The notes under the pieces are model-generated. The model was not told the DNA's origin. It ran no database searches and was given only the letters and a program-made list of their open reading frames with translations. The position numbers and the translations under genes were made by a program. A DNA stretch of 47,441 nt from Nocardia salmonicida NBRC 13393 (GTDB taxonomy: Bacteria > Actinomycetota > Actinomycetes > Mycobacteriales > Mycobacteriaceae), in the NCBI RefSeq assembly GCF_001613085.1, contig NZ_BDBR01000063.1, forward strand, positions 1-47,441. The letters run 5' to 3'. Positions 1-7,206 of the stretch are shown one piece after another (position 1 is the stretch's first letter; every line of letters starts with the position of its first letter).

Positions 1-14
1 CCGGCGCCTGACCG

Positions 15-32
15 GCGGCCCCTCAGGGCCGC
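15..32. terminator. GC hairpin at the window edge
   Basis: GCGGCCC and GGGCCGC flank a 4-nt loop (CTCA). There is no T-run on either side. It lies just beyond the 3' end of cobD and could end cobD transcription or that of a gene outside the window. Bases 1-97 otherwise show no gene. A second weak hairpin (CCTGGG/CCCAGG, about 78-97) touches the cobD stop codon. Confidence 0.35.
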
Positions 33-97
33 GGACACGCGCGCGCCAGCGCGCCAATAAACACAGCGTCAAACCACCTGGGACTACCGAACCCAGG

Positions 98-1039
98 TCA
101 TCTCCATAACCGCCCCCGCAACAAACTGACCCCCACACCCACCACAACCGCCCCCACCTGCACACCCGCCGACACCCGCACCGCCCGCCGCAAATCCCCA
201 GCCGTAGGCGCAGGCCCATCCCCAAGAGTCGGCCGAAGCTCAACCCCATGCCGGTACTCCGTACGCCCCCCGAGCCCGATCCCGAGAGCCCCAGCCATAG
301 ACGCTTCGACAACCCCAGCATTGGGACTCGGATGACCACCCGCATCACGTCGCCACGCCCGCAACGCCCCCGAAGAACTCCCACCGACAAGCGGCGCAAG
401 GCCGGCAGTAAGCAACCCGGTAACGCGAGCAGGAACGAGATTGGCAACATCGTCGGTCCGAGCGGCAGCCCAACCGAACCGCTCGTACCGCTCGTTCCGG
501 TAACCGATCATCGCGTCGAGAGTGTTGACCGCGCGATACCCGAGCACCCCCGGCACCCCCGCGACAGCACCCCACAGCAACGGAGCAACCGTCGCATCCG
601 AGGTGTTCTCGGCAATGGATTCGAGAGCGGCGCGCGCGAGTCCATCGGCATCGAGAACCGACGGGTCACGCCCACACAGCGACGGCAACAGTTCGCGGGC
701 ACCGGCGAGATCGTCGGCCTCGAGACGGTCGGCCATAGCGAACCCGGCGCGCACAAGGCTGCGACCACCCAGCGCGGTCCACGTCGCCAACGCCGTCACC
801 AGCACACCGCCACGCCCCCGACCGCGGGTGGCGAGCAGACCGATTCCGACGACCGAGCCGACCGCGATCACCTCGTGCACCACCCCGGCGCGACGATCAT
901 CGACGTAGGTCTTCGCTTCCAATGCCACTGCCGCCGAACCGAATCCGGCCACGGGATGCCACCGCCGCGGATCGGCGAACACCCGATCGAGCACGAACCC
1001 CAGCACCAGCCCGACCGCCGTCGATGTCGCTTTCCGCAC
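98..1039 (-). CDS. cobD: adenosylcobinamide-phosphate synthase CobD/CbiB
   Basis: Integral membrane enzyme that joins the aminopropanol (phosphate) side arm to adenosylcobyric acid late in cobalamin synthesis. The 313 residues match the usual family length. Family blocks are clear: HPVAGFG near residue 28, ESIAENTSD at 140-148, RAVNTLDAMIGY at 169-180, DDVANLVPAR at 196-205 and HPSPNAG followed by MAGALG near 234-250. Hydrophobic segments occur near 57-70, 78-90, 150-165 and at the C-terminus (about 290-308). It is divergent from the sigma factor gene, 117 bp away. No other cobalamin gene is visible, so any operon partners would lie left of the window. Confidence 0.95.
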   Translation of the reverse strand: MRKATSTAVGLVLGFVLDRVFADPRRWHPVAGFGSAAVALEAKTYVDDRRAGVVHEVIAVGSVVGIGLLATRGRGRGGVLVTALATWTALGGRSLVRAGFAMADRLEADDLAGARELLPSLCGRDPSVLDADGLARAALESIAENTSDATVAPLLWGAVAGVPGVLGYRAVNTLDAMIGYRNERYERFGWAAARTDDVANLVPARVTGLLTAGLAPLVGGSSSGALRAWRRDAGGHPSPNAGVVEASMAGALGIGLGGRTEYRHGVELRPTLGDGPAPTAGDLRRAVRVSAGVQVGAVVVGVGVSLLRGRLWR

Positions 1040-1156
1040 CGGCCGAGGGTAGCGGGCGGCGGGGATGTCACACCGGCGACCACTGGTTCGTCATCACTGT
1101 GACGGCACTTCTAGACTCGCCGGGACCGAGCAAGATCAACCGAACGGGCGCACACC

Positions 1157-2083
1157 ATGACCTCACCGCAGCCTCTCGACCAGGCCGAACTGGCCCGCCG
1201 CTTCGAGGAACATCGCCCCTACCTGCGTCGACTCGCCTACAGCACGCTCGGCAGCCTCACCGACGCCGAGGATGTGGTGCAGGACGCCTGGCTGCGCCTG
1301 CAACGACAGCTCGAAGCGGGCAAGGCCGACGAGATCGACAACCTGCGCGCCTGGCTCACCACGGTCATCGGCCGCCTCGCCCTGGACCAGCTCGGGTCCG
1401 CGCGCGCCCGTCGCGAACAGTACGTCGGCGAGTGGCTGCCGGAACCGGAAGTCACTTCCTGGGACGATCCCGCCGACCGTATCTCCCAGGACGAACGCGT
1501 CACCACCGCGCTGCTGGTGGTCCTCGAGTCGCTCTCGCCCGCCGAACGCACCGCTTTCGTGCTGCAGGATGTGTTCGGCATGACCGGCCCCGAGGTCGCC
1601 GAGGTAGTCGGACGCACGCCCGCCGCGGTCCGACAGCTCGCCTCTCGCGCCCGCAAACATGTCGAGAACGGCACGCCACGTTTTCCCGCGTCCCCGGTCG
1701 AACAGGAGAAGGTCGTCTCGGCGTTCGCGCTGGCCTGGCGTTCAGGCGATCTGAGTTCGCTGCTCGGCGTGCTCGACCAGAACGTGGTCCTCACCGCCGA
1801 CGGCGGCGGCAAGGTGCCCGCCATCCGTCAGCCGGTGCGTGGCGCGGAGCTCATCGCCAAGATGCTGCTCGGCTGGTACAACACCGCGAACGGCTGGGGT
1901 CGGTCGGTGCTGGTCAACGGCATGCCCGGCCTGGTCGTCTTCGACGGCACCAATGTCGGAGTTTTCTCGTTCATCATCGACGCGGGCCGCGTCGTGGCGA
2001 TCAACGTCGTCCGTAATCCCGACAAGCTCCGCGACCTCCCCACCGAGGGCAACCCGGACTGGTACCTCGGCGGCGGCGAGTAG
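1157..2083 (+). CDS. sigJ: ECF41-type sigma factor with C-terminal SnoaL-like domain (SigJ-like)
   Basis: Alternative RNA polymerase sigma factor of 308 residues. Sigma region 2 covers about 10-85 and region 4 about 115-170, followed by a SnoaL-like domain (about 185-300) that in ECF41 sigma factors acts as a built-in regulatory domain in place of an anti-sigma factor. Three marker motifs of the group are present: WLPEP (93-97) in the linker, DGGGK (215-219) and NPDKL (287-291). The start is the ATG after a weak upstream region without an obvious Shine-Dalgarno sequence. Its stop is 10 bp from the convergent ald stop. The carboxymuconolactone decarboxylase or oxidoreductase gene often found beside ECF41 factors is absent from both sides. 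Confidence 0.9.
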   Translation: MTSPQPLDQAELARRFEEHRPYLRRLAYSTLGSLTDAEDVVQDAWLRLQRQLEAGKADEIDNLRAWLTTVIGRLALDQLGSARARREQYVGEWLPEPEVTSWDDPADRISQDERVTTALLVVLESLSPAERTAFVLQDVFGMTGPEVAEVVGRTPAAVRQLASRARKHVENGTPRFPASPVEQEKVVSAFALAWRSGDLSSLLGVLDQNVVLTADGGGKVPAIRQPVRGAELIAKMLLGWYNTANGWGRSVLVNGMPGLVVFDGTNVGVFSFIIDAGRVVAINVVRNPDKLRDLPTEGNPDWYLGGGE

Positions 2084-2093
2084 CCCGTTCCGG

Positions 2094-3206
2094 TTATGCG
2101 CCGATCGAATACCCGTGCGCGGCCGCGACTTCGGCGGACAGCAGCTTGCCGTCGACAGCTGTGAGACCCGCGGCCAGACCCGGGTCCGCGGCGCATGCTC
2201 CACGCCATCCCTTGTCCGCGATCACCAGCGCGAACGGCAGGGTGGCGTTGGTGAGTGCCACGGTCGAGGTATGTGGCACCGCGCCCGGCATGTTCGCCAC
2301 GCAGTAGAACAGCGAATCAGCCACGGGGAAAGTCGGATTCGCGTGCGTGGTCGGCCTGGTCGAGGCGAAGCAACCGCCCTGATCGACGGCGATGTCGACG
2401 AGGACCGAGCCGGGCCGCATCCGCGCGACGAGTTCGTCGGAGACCAATTTCGGCGCCTTGGCTCCCGGCACCAGGACCGACCCGATCACCAGATCTGCGG
2501 CGACCACGGCTTTGTCGATCTCCAATGCGTGCGAGGCGAGGGTGCCGACCCGGCCGGCGAAGCGCGCGTCGAGCACACGCAACCGCGCGAGATTCGTATC
2601 GAGCACGTTCACCCGGGCTCCCATGCCGACCGCGATACTCGCCGCGTTCGTCCCCGCGACGCCGCCGCCGAGCACCACCACGTCGGCCGGTCGCACCCCG
2701 GGCACACCACCGAGCAGCACACCACCGCCACCCATCGGCGCCATCAGGTGATAGGCCCCGACCTGCGCGCTCAGCTTGCCCGCCACCTCGCTCATCGGCG
2801 CGAGTAACGGCAGTGATCCGTCGGCCCCACGCACGGTCTCGTAGGCGATGGCGACGATCCCCGAGGACAGGATCGCGTCGGTGCATTCCTTCGACGCCGC
2901 CAGGTGCAGAAAGGTGAACAGCACCTGATCGCGGCGCATCAGCGGATATTCCTGCGCGACAGGTTCTTTCACCTTCACCACCAGATCCGATCGAGCCCAG
3001 ACCTGATCGGCGTCGGCCGCGATCCGCGCACCCGTGGCGCGATAGTCGTCGTCGGCGAATCCCGACCCGACCCCGGCACCGGCCTGCACGAGCACCTCGT
3101 GCCCGCGCCCGACCAGTTCAGCGGCGCCCGCCGGCGTGAGCGCCACCCGGAACTCCTGCGCCTTGACCTCCGTCGGCACCCCGACGACTACGCCCGTTCG
3201 CGTCAT
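2094..3206 (-). CDS. ald: alanine dehydrogenase
   Basis: NAD-dependent cytosolic enzyme that interconverts L-alanine and pyruvate plus ammonia. In mycobacteria the family also reduces glyoxylate to glycine. The length (370 aa) is standard. Visible family features are the N-terminal substrate motif EFRVALTP (18-25), KVKEP and FTFLHLAA (lysine and histidine of the active site), the Rossmann glycine motif VVLGGGVAGTNAA, VDIAVDQGG, and the signature NMPGAVPHTST. The gene stands alone, convergent with the sigma factor gene. It is separated from the upstream lipoprotein gene by about 65 bp, which may hold its promoter. Confidence 0.96.
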   Translation of the reverse strand: MTRTGVVVGVPTEVKAQEFRVALTPAGAAELVGRGHEVLVQAGAGVGSGFADDDYRATGARIAADADQVWARSDLVVKVKEPVAQEYPLMRRDQVLFTFLHLAASKECTDAILSSGIVAIAYETVRGADGSLPLLAPMSEVAGKLSAQVGAYHLMAPMGGGGVLLGGVPGVRPADVVVLGGGVAGTNAASIAVGMGARVNVLDTNLARLRVLDARFAGRVGTLASHALEIDKAVVAADLVIGSVLVPGAKAPKLVSDELVARMRPGSVLVDIAVDQGGCFASTRPTTHANPTFPVADSLFYCVANMPGAVPHTSTVALTNATLPFALVIADKGWRGACAADPGLAAGLTAVDGKLLSAEVAAAHGYSIGA

Positions 3207-3271
3207 CCGACAAGCCTAGGACCCGCACCAGAGCTCACCCGCCGCCTCGATCGCCTGTCGCGACCTCCCGT

Positions 3272-3865
3272 CTACGCCGGGGCCGCAGCCGCCGGGCTCG
3301 ACGTGGTTTCCGGGGCGGTCGCCGGAGCCGTGGTGGCGGACGGCGATGTCGTTTGCTCTGTTGTCGTCACCGGAGGCGGGGTGGTGGTAGTCGGGTCCAC
3401 GGTTGTCGTGACCGGCGGGGCCGTCTCGCCGCACTCGTTGTGACCACAGGTGTCTGTTCCGCACTCCGGGCCCGGCATGCACGTGTGCCCGGGCGGGAGT
3501 CCACATTCGTTGTGACCGCAGGAATCCGTTCCACACTCCGGGCCCGGCACGCAGGTGTGCCCGGGTGGAATTTCGCCCTGCGCGGGCGTGCCCGGCGCAG
3601 CCTGGGTGGGCGAGTGATAGTACGACGACTCCGGCGCCGATCCGCCGCCCGAACCCCCCGGAACAGTCGCGGCCGCAGGTGAACTCGTCGGCGACACCGA
3701 TGTCGTTGCGGTCGCGGTCGCCGAGGTCTTCGACACCGAACTCGATCCCGACCCACCGGAATCGCCGCCATCCGACGAACACGCACCGACCGCGAATACG
3801 ACCGAGGCCAGCAGCACACCGAGAACCACGCGAGACAGATTGCCCCTCAGTAACTTCCGCAACAC
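3272..3865 (-). CDS. lipoprotein with a duplicated Cys/His-rich motif
   Basis: Predicted exported lipoprotein of 197 residues, not recognised as a named family. A basic N-terminus and hydrophobic core lead to Cys29 in the context AVGAC, a plausible lipobox. Residues 30-95 are Ser/Thr/Gly-rich, like a cell-wall-spanning linker. Residues 100-122 and 124-146 are two near-identical copies of a 24-residue unit, PPGHTC-x-PGPECGTD-x-CGHNECG, each with four cysteines and two histidines. A Thr/Pro-rich tail ends the protein. The start is a GTG with GAGGAG about 8 nt upstream. The Cys/His spacing suggests metal binding or disulfide-pinned loops, which is inference. Confidence 0.8.
   Translation of the reverse strand: MLRKLLRGNLSRVVLGVLLASVVFAVGACSSDGGDSGGSGSSSVSKTSATATATTSVSPTSSPAAATVPGGSGGGSAPESSYYHSPTQAAPGTPAQGEIPPGHTCVPGPECGTDSCGHNECGLPPGHTCMPGPECGTDTCGHNECGETAPPVTTTVDPTTTTPPPVTTTEQTTSPSATTAPATAPETTSSPAAAAPA
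3428..3568 (-). repeat. tandem duplication encoding two Cys/His units
   Basis: Two adjacent 72-bp units inside the lipoprotein gene encode residues 100-122 and 124-146. They differ only at Ile/Leu, Val/Met and Ser/Thr positions, which suggests a recent internal duplication. Confidence 0.85.
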
Positions 3866-3884
3866 GTCTTCTCCTCAGCACACG

Positions 3885-3915
3885 GACCCGCGCCTGCCAG
3901 GAGCAGGCGCGGGTC
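3885..3915. terminator. strong hairpin between MBL-fold and lipoprotein genes
   Basis: A perfect 13-bp stem (GACCCGCGCCTGC and its complement) with a 5-nt loop. It lies after the MBL-fold gene and before the lipoprotein gene, both on the minus strand. There is no T-run, as is common for high-GC actinobacterial terminators. It could instead act in the lipoprotein 5' leader. Confidence 0.65.
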
Positions 3916-3958
3916 GACGAAAGATGTTAGATAGCAGAACTATTCAAGGAATCGCCGC

Positions 3959-4729
3959 TCACACCGAAAACATTTCACCCCGCACCGGAACGATCAGCTG
4001 GTGCGCGCGATCGGCGTAGGCGAAGGTGCGCTCGAGGTAATCCAGCGACTCACTGAAGTGACCCCACCCCTCCGCGTGCACGGCGACGATCACCGCGTCC
4101 CCGAGCGCCTCGGCGGCCGCGACGGCGGTGCGGGCATTCAATGTGACGTCGCTGTCGCCGAACCGCCCCACATTGGCCCCGCCGATGTTCAACACCGCGG
4201 CGTCGATGCGTCCGATCCGCTCGGCGATCCGCTCCACCAGTTCCACCGACGCGTTGTCACCGGAGACGTACACCGTGGGCTCCCCCGGCGCACGCAACAC
4301 GAATCCCGTGACCACACCGCTGAACGGCTCGCACCCCTGCGGTCCGTGCAGCGCGGGTACCGCGGTGATCTCCACCGCGCCGACGGTCACCGTCTCCCAC
4401 GGCACCAGACCGCGCACACCCTCGATCCGGTCCGCGGCGTCGGGGGTCGACAGGACCGTGTCGACTCGAGCGAGAAGGGCGCGACCCGCGTTGTCGAGGT
4501 TGTCGGCGTGCTGGTCGTGCGAGAGGAGCACGACATCGATCGTTCCGATCTCCTCGACCGGCACAGCGGGACCGCTGAGCTTGTGCAGGGTGATCGGACC
4601 CGGGTAGTCGCCGGGCTCGTCGAAGGTGGGATCGGTGAGCCAGGTCAGTCCGGCGTAACGGAAACGCAGGGTCGGACCGCCGATATGCAGGGCGGCGGCC
4701 AGAGCGGGGCGGGTGATCATCTCGGTCAT
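3959..4729 (-). CDS. MBL-fold metallo-hydrolase (UlaG-like)
   Basis: Probable soluble metal-dependent hydrolase of 256 residues. It has TDPTFD near residue 32, the metal motif LSHDQHADNLD near 69-79 (a variant of HxHxDH), VPALHG and YVSGDNAS in the middle, and VHAEGWGHF near the C-terminus supplying the last histidines. This arrangement fits the UlaG/RNase Z-like single-domain group, whose substrates are varied. It is divergent from the GlxA-type regulator with only 71 bp between the starts, so the regulator may control it. The substrate is unknown. Confidence 0.8.
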   Translation of the reverse strand: MTEMITRPALAAALHIGGPTLRFRYAGLTWLTDPTFDEPGDYPGPITLHKLSGPAVPVEEIGTIDVVLLSHDQHADNLDNAGRALLARVDTVLSTPDAADRIEGVRGLVPWETVTVGAVEITAVPALHGPQGCEPFSGVVTGFVLRAPGEPTVYVSGDNASVELVERIAERIGRIDAAVLNIGGANVGRFGDSDVTLNARTAVAAAEALGDAVIVAVHAEGWGHFSESLDYLERTFAYADRAHQLIVPVRGEMFSV

Positions 4730-4767
4730 GTGGACAACTTTCGCCGAGCGAGCCCCGTCCTGACAGT

Positions 4768-4779
4768 GGCCTGCAGGCC
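4768..4779. promoter_or_regulatory. palindrome between divergent MBL-fold and GlxA-type genes
   Basis: GGCCTGCAGGCC is a perfect 12-bp palindrome centred in the 71-bp divergent intergenic region, just upstream of the putative -10 of the regulator gene. It is a candidate operator. Confidence 0.35.
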
Positions 4780-4788
4780 GTACACCGA

Positions 4789-4794
4789 TAAGAT
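4789..4794 (+). promoter_or_regulatory. -10 element of a probable leaderless transcript
   Basis: TAAGAT lies exactly 6 nt before the ATG at 4801, and there is no Shine-Dalgarno sequence. In mycobacteria and relatives this layout places the transcription start on the start codon. Confidence 0.5.
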
Positions 4795-4800
4795 CGGGCC

Positions 4801-5757
4801 ATGACCTCGGTGGCCGTGATCGCGTTCGACGGAATCAGTCCGTTCCACTTGTCGGTGCCGACCCTGGTGTTCGGCAGATCCGGCATCGGCGTCGACAACA
4901 CGTCGCCCTATGACGTGCGGGTATGCGCCGAGGAGCCCGGAACACTGTCCACGGCAGCCGGTTTCGACATCACGGTCCGACACGGCCTCGACATCGTGAG
5001 CACCGCCGATCTGGTGGTCTTTCCCGGATGGCTACGCGACCGAGGAATTTCGCCCGCGCTGAACGAGGCGGTCCACACCGCCCACGCGAACGGCGCCCGG
5101 CTGATCGGGCTGTGCCTCGGCTCCTGGGCGATCGCGGCGACCGGCCTCGCCGACGGCCGCGACGTCACCACCCATTGGGCCGCCGCCGACGCCCTCGCCC
5201 TGGCCTATCCCGCGATCAATGTGCGCGCCGACACCCTGTGGAGCGACCTGGGCGACGTGATCACCTCCGCCGGCGTCGCCGCGGCACTCGACTGCTGCCT
5301 GCACATCGTGCGCACCGACCTCGGCGCACGCGCTGCCACCGAACTGGCGCGATCGCTGGTCACCGCCCCGCACCGCAACGGTTCGCAGGCGCAGTACATC
5401 CCGATCGCGGTACCCGACGAAGACCCCGACGACCCGATCGAATGCGCGATGGCCTGGGCTCGCGCCCGCCTCGACACCGCCGTCGACCTCGACAACTGGT
5501 CCCGCGAGGCACTGATGTCGCGACGCACCTTCACCCGCCGCTTCCGCGATCGCACCGGCACCAGCCCCCAGCAGTGGCTGTTGCAGCAGCGCATCGACCA
5601 TGCCCGGCTACTGCTGGAGTCGACCGACGACACCGTCGACCGCGTGGCTCGCGACACCGGTTTCGGCAGCACGGTGAGCCTGCGCCACCACTTCCACCGC
5701 ATGCTCGGCACGTCGCCCGCGGCCCACCGCGCGCAGTTCCGCGGTGCGGCGCAATAA
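4801..5757 (+). CDS. GlxA-family AraC-type transcriptional regulator
   Basis: DNA-binding regulator of 318 residues. The N-terminal DJ-1/PfpI-like amidotransferase-type domain (about 1-190) carries FPGW near 74 and GLCLGSWAIAATG near 103-115, the nucleophile-elbow region. The C-terminal AraC helix-turn-helix pair (about 215-312) shows SRRTFTRRFRDRTGTSPQQWLLQQRIDHARLLL-type helices and a second helix pair ending RMLGTSPAAHR. The start is supported by the leaderless -10 at 4789. Its TAA stop overlaps the ATG of the downstream gamma-carbonic-anhydrase-like gene by one base, so the two are probably co-transcribed and translationally coupled. Confidence 0.88.
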   Translation: MTSVAVIAFDGISPFHLSVPTLVFGRSGIGVDNTSPYDVRVCAEEPGTLSTAAGFDITVRHGLDIVSTADLVVFPGWLRDRGISPALNEAVHTAHANGARLIGLCLGSWAIAATGLADGRDVTTHWAAADALALAYPAINVRADTLWSDLGDVITSAGVAAALDCCLHIVRTDLGARAATELARSLVTAPHRNGSQAQYIPIAVPDEDPDDPIECAMAWARARLDTAVDLDNWSREALMSRRTFTRRFRDRTGTSPQQWLLQQRIDHARLLLESTDDTVDRVARDTGFGSTVSLRHHFHRMLGTSPAAHRAQFRGAAQ

Positions 5758-6281
5758 TGACGTTCATGATCATCAAGGTGAGCGGGTTCACTCCCGAGAT
5801 CGACGACACGGCCTGGATCGCGCCGAACGCGACCGTGATCGGCCGGGTGCGCCTCGGCGCCGAGGTCGGCGTCTGGTATTCGGCGGTCCTGCGCGGCGAC
5901 CTCGAACAGATCAGCATCGGCGCACGCACCAATATCCAGGACGGCTGCGTGCTGCACGCCGACCCCGGTTTCGCCCTCACCGTAGGCACCGGCGTTTCGG
6001 TGGGCCACAACGCGATTCTGCACGGCTGCACCATCGGTGACGATGTCCTCGTCGGCATGGGTGCGACGGTGCTCAACGGCGCGGTGATCGGTGCGGGCAG
6101 CCTGATCGCGGCCAATGCGCTGATTCCCGAGGGCGCGCAGATTCCGCCCGGCTCGCTCGTGGCCGGCGTGCCCGGCAAGGTGCGTCGTGAGCTCACCCAG
6201 GCCCAGCAGGACGGGATCAAGCTCAACGCCGCGGTGTATCTGCACAATCTGACCAACCACCGTGCCGCCGAGGTGTTGTGA
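5757..6281 (+). CDS. gamma-carbonic-anhydrase-like hexapeptide-repeat protein
   Basis: Left-handed beta-helix protein of 174 residues. Hexapeptide turns run from about residue 15 to 150 (for example NATVIGRVRLGAEVGVWYSA, then IGARTNIQDGCVLH, VGHNAILHGCTIGDDVLVGMGA). It keeps the metal-ligand histidines of the gamma class (H in DGCVLH, and the VGHNAILHGC pair) and the conserved RGD near residue 45. Family members include carbonic anhydrases and CaiE/PaaY-like thioesterases, so the reaction is uncertain. The ATG at 5757 overlaps the previous stop. An in-frame ATG at 5766 is an alternative start. Confidence 0.88.
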   Translation: MTFMIIKVSGFTPEIDDTAWIAPNATVIGRVRLGAEVGVWYSAVLRGDLEQISIGARTNIQDGCVLHADPGFALTVGTGVSVGHNAILHGCTIGDDVLVGMGATVLNGAVIGAGSLIAANALIPEGAQIPPGSLVAGVPGKVRRELTQAQQDGIKLNAAVYLHNLTNHRAAEVL

Positions 6282-6398
6282 CTAGTCACACTGAGCAAGT
6301 GACCAGTAGGTTTCCCTGATAGCATTTGTCCTGCGTATTGCGTGCCGATCATGAGAGTGGCGATCGGCAACCGGATACGCGAGGCAGGAGGTATCACG

Positions 6399-6581
6399 GT
6401 GGCATACATGCATTCCGGTGTGCACCGAGCGACGGGTCGGCTCAGCGTTGCCGATATCGCCGCCCAGCCCGGTGGCATCGAGGCACTACACATCCGCGTT
6501 CACGAACTCCGTTCTTCCGGAGTGCATTTCGCGGCCAATGCGATCGAGCAGGAGATGGCCGCGTTGGATCTTTCCCCATAG
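6399..6581 (+). CDS. small protein upstream of a TetR gene
   Basis: A 60-residue ORF with a perfect AGGAGG Shine-Dalgarno sequence 7 nt before a GTG at 6399. An ATG at 6408 is an alternative start. It has no signal peptide or membrane segment and no family I recognise. The product begins VAYMHSGVHRATGRLSV and ends AANAIEQEMAALDLSP, mostly helical in character. It stops 13 bp before the tetR-type start. The ribosome binding site and codon use support a real gene. Confidence 0.6.
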   Translation: MAYMHSGVHRATGRLSVADIAAQPGGIEALHIRVHELRSSGVHFAANAIEQEMAALDLSP

Positions 6582-6582
6582 G

Positions 6583-6588
6583 GATAAT
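6583..6588 (+). promoter_or_regulatory. -10 element of a probable leaderless tetR-type transcript
   Basis: GATAAT lies 6 nt upstream of the ATG at 6595 with no Shine-Dalgarno sequence between. It starts within 2 nt of the stop codon of the preceding small ORF, so the regulator may have its own promoter. Confidence 0.45.
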
Positions 6589-6594
6589 GGGGTA

Positions 6595-7206
6595 ATGCCT
6601 ACTGTTTCGTCGATCCTCGCGCGGATACTCGAGAAACCCGTCACCGATGGGGAAAAGCTGCTCGACAGTGCGCTGTCGGCGTTCCTGGACTACGGGATCA
6701 AACGCACGAGCATGGGCGAGATAGCGCGGCGGGCCGGCATCAGCCCGGCCACCCTGTACCGGCGCTACGAATCCAAGAACGACCTGGTCGAAGCCGTCGG
6801 CGTGCGCGAGGCGCAGCGCTATGTGACCGATATCGACGAGCGGGTACGCGCGGTCACCGCACCCGACGAACAGCTGGTCGAGATCTTCGTCGCCTTCGTC
6901 ACCACCATCGCGGGCAACGAACTGCTGCGCCGGTTGCTCAGCACCGAACCGGAGATCATCCTGCCTCGCCTCACCACCGAGGCCGGGCCGATTCTCGCCG
7001 TCGGGCGTGCGTATCTGGCCGAGAAGCTACGCGAACTACCGGTCCCCGAATTCGACCCCGATCTGGTCGCCGAGATCATGGCGAGGCTGGCCCTGTCGCT
7101 GGCGCTGACCCCGGACGGGCTCATTCCGCTCGACGACGCGGAAGCCGGGCGGGAGTTCGCGCGGCGCACCCTGCTACCGATGGTCGGTATCCGCGACCTC
7201 CCCTGA
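6595..7206 (+). CDS. TetR/AcrR-family transcriptional regulator
   Basis: Regulator of 203 residues. The N-terminal helix-turn-helix (about 18-62) contains GIKRTSMGEIARRAGISPATLYRRYESKNDLV-type residues, typical of TetR. The rest is an all-helical ligand or dimer domain of unknown specificity. The ATG at 6595 is chosen for the leaderless promoter at 6583 and because it gives a normal distance to the DNA-binding helices. Its 3' end overlaps the convergent methyltransferase gene by 33 bp. The target is unknown. The preceding 60-residue ORF is one candidate. Confidence 0.88.
   Translation: MPTVSSILARILEKPVTDGEKLLDSALSAFLDYGIKRTSMGEIARRAGISPATLYRRYESKNDLVEAVGVREAQRYVTDIDERVRAVTAPDEQLVEIFVAFVTTIAGNELLRRLLSTEPEIILPRLTTEAGPILAVGRAYLAEKLRELPVPEFDPDLVAEIMARLALSLALTPDGLIPLDDAEAGREFARRTLLPMVGIRDLP

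Noticed and set aside
3428..3568. Possible CRISPR-like array from the repeated Cys/His units
   Set aside because: There are only two adjacent coding copies without spacers, fully in frame. No CRISPR array or cas gene was seen anywhere in the window.
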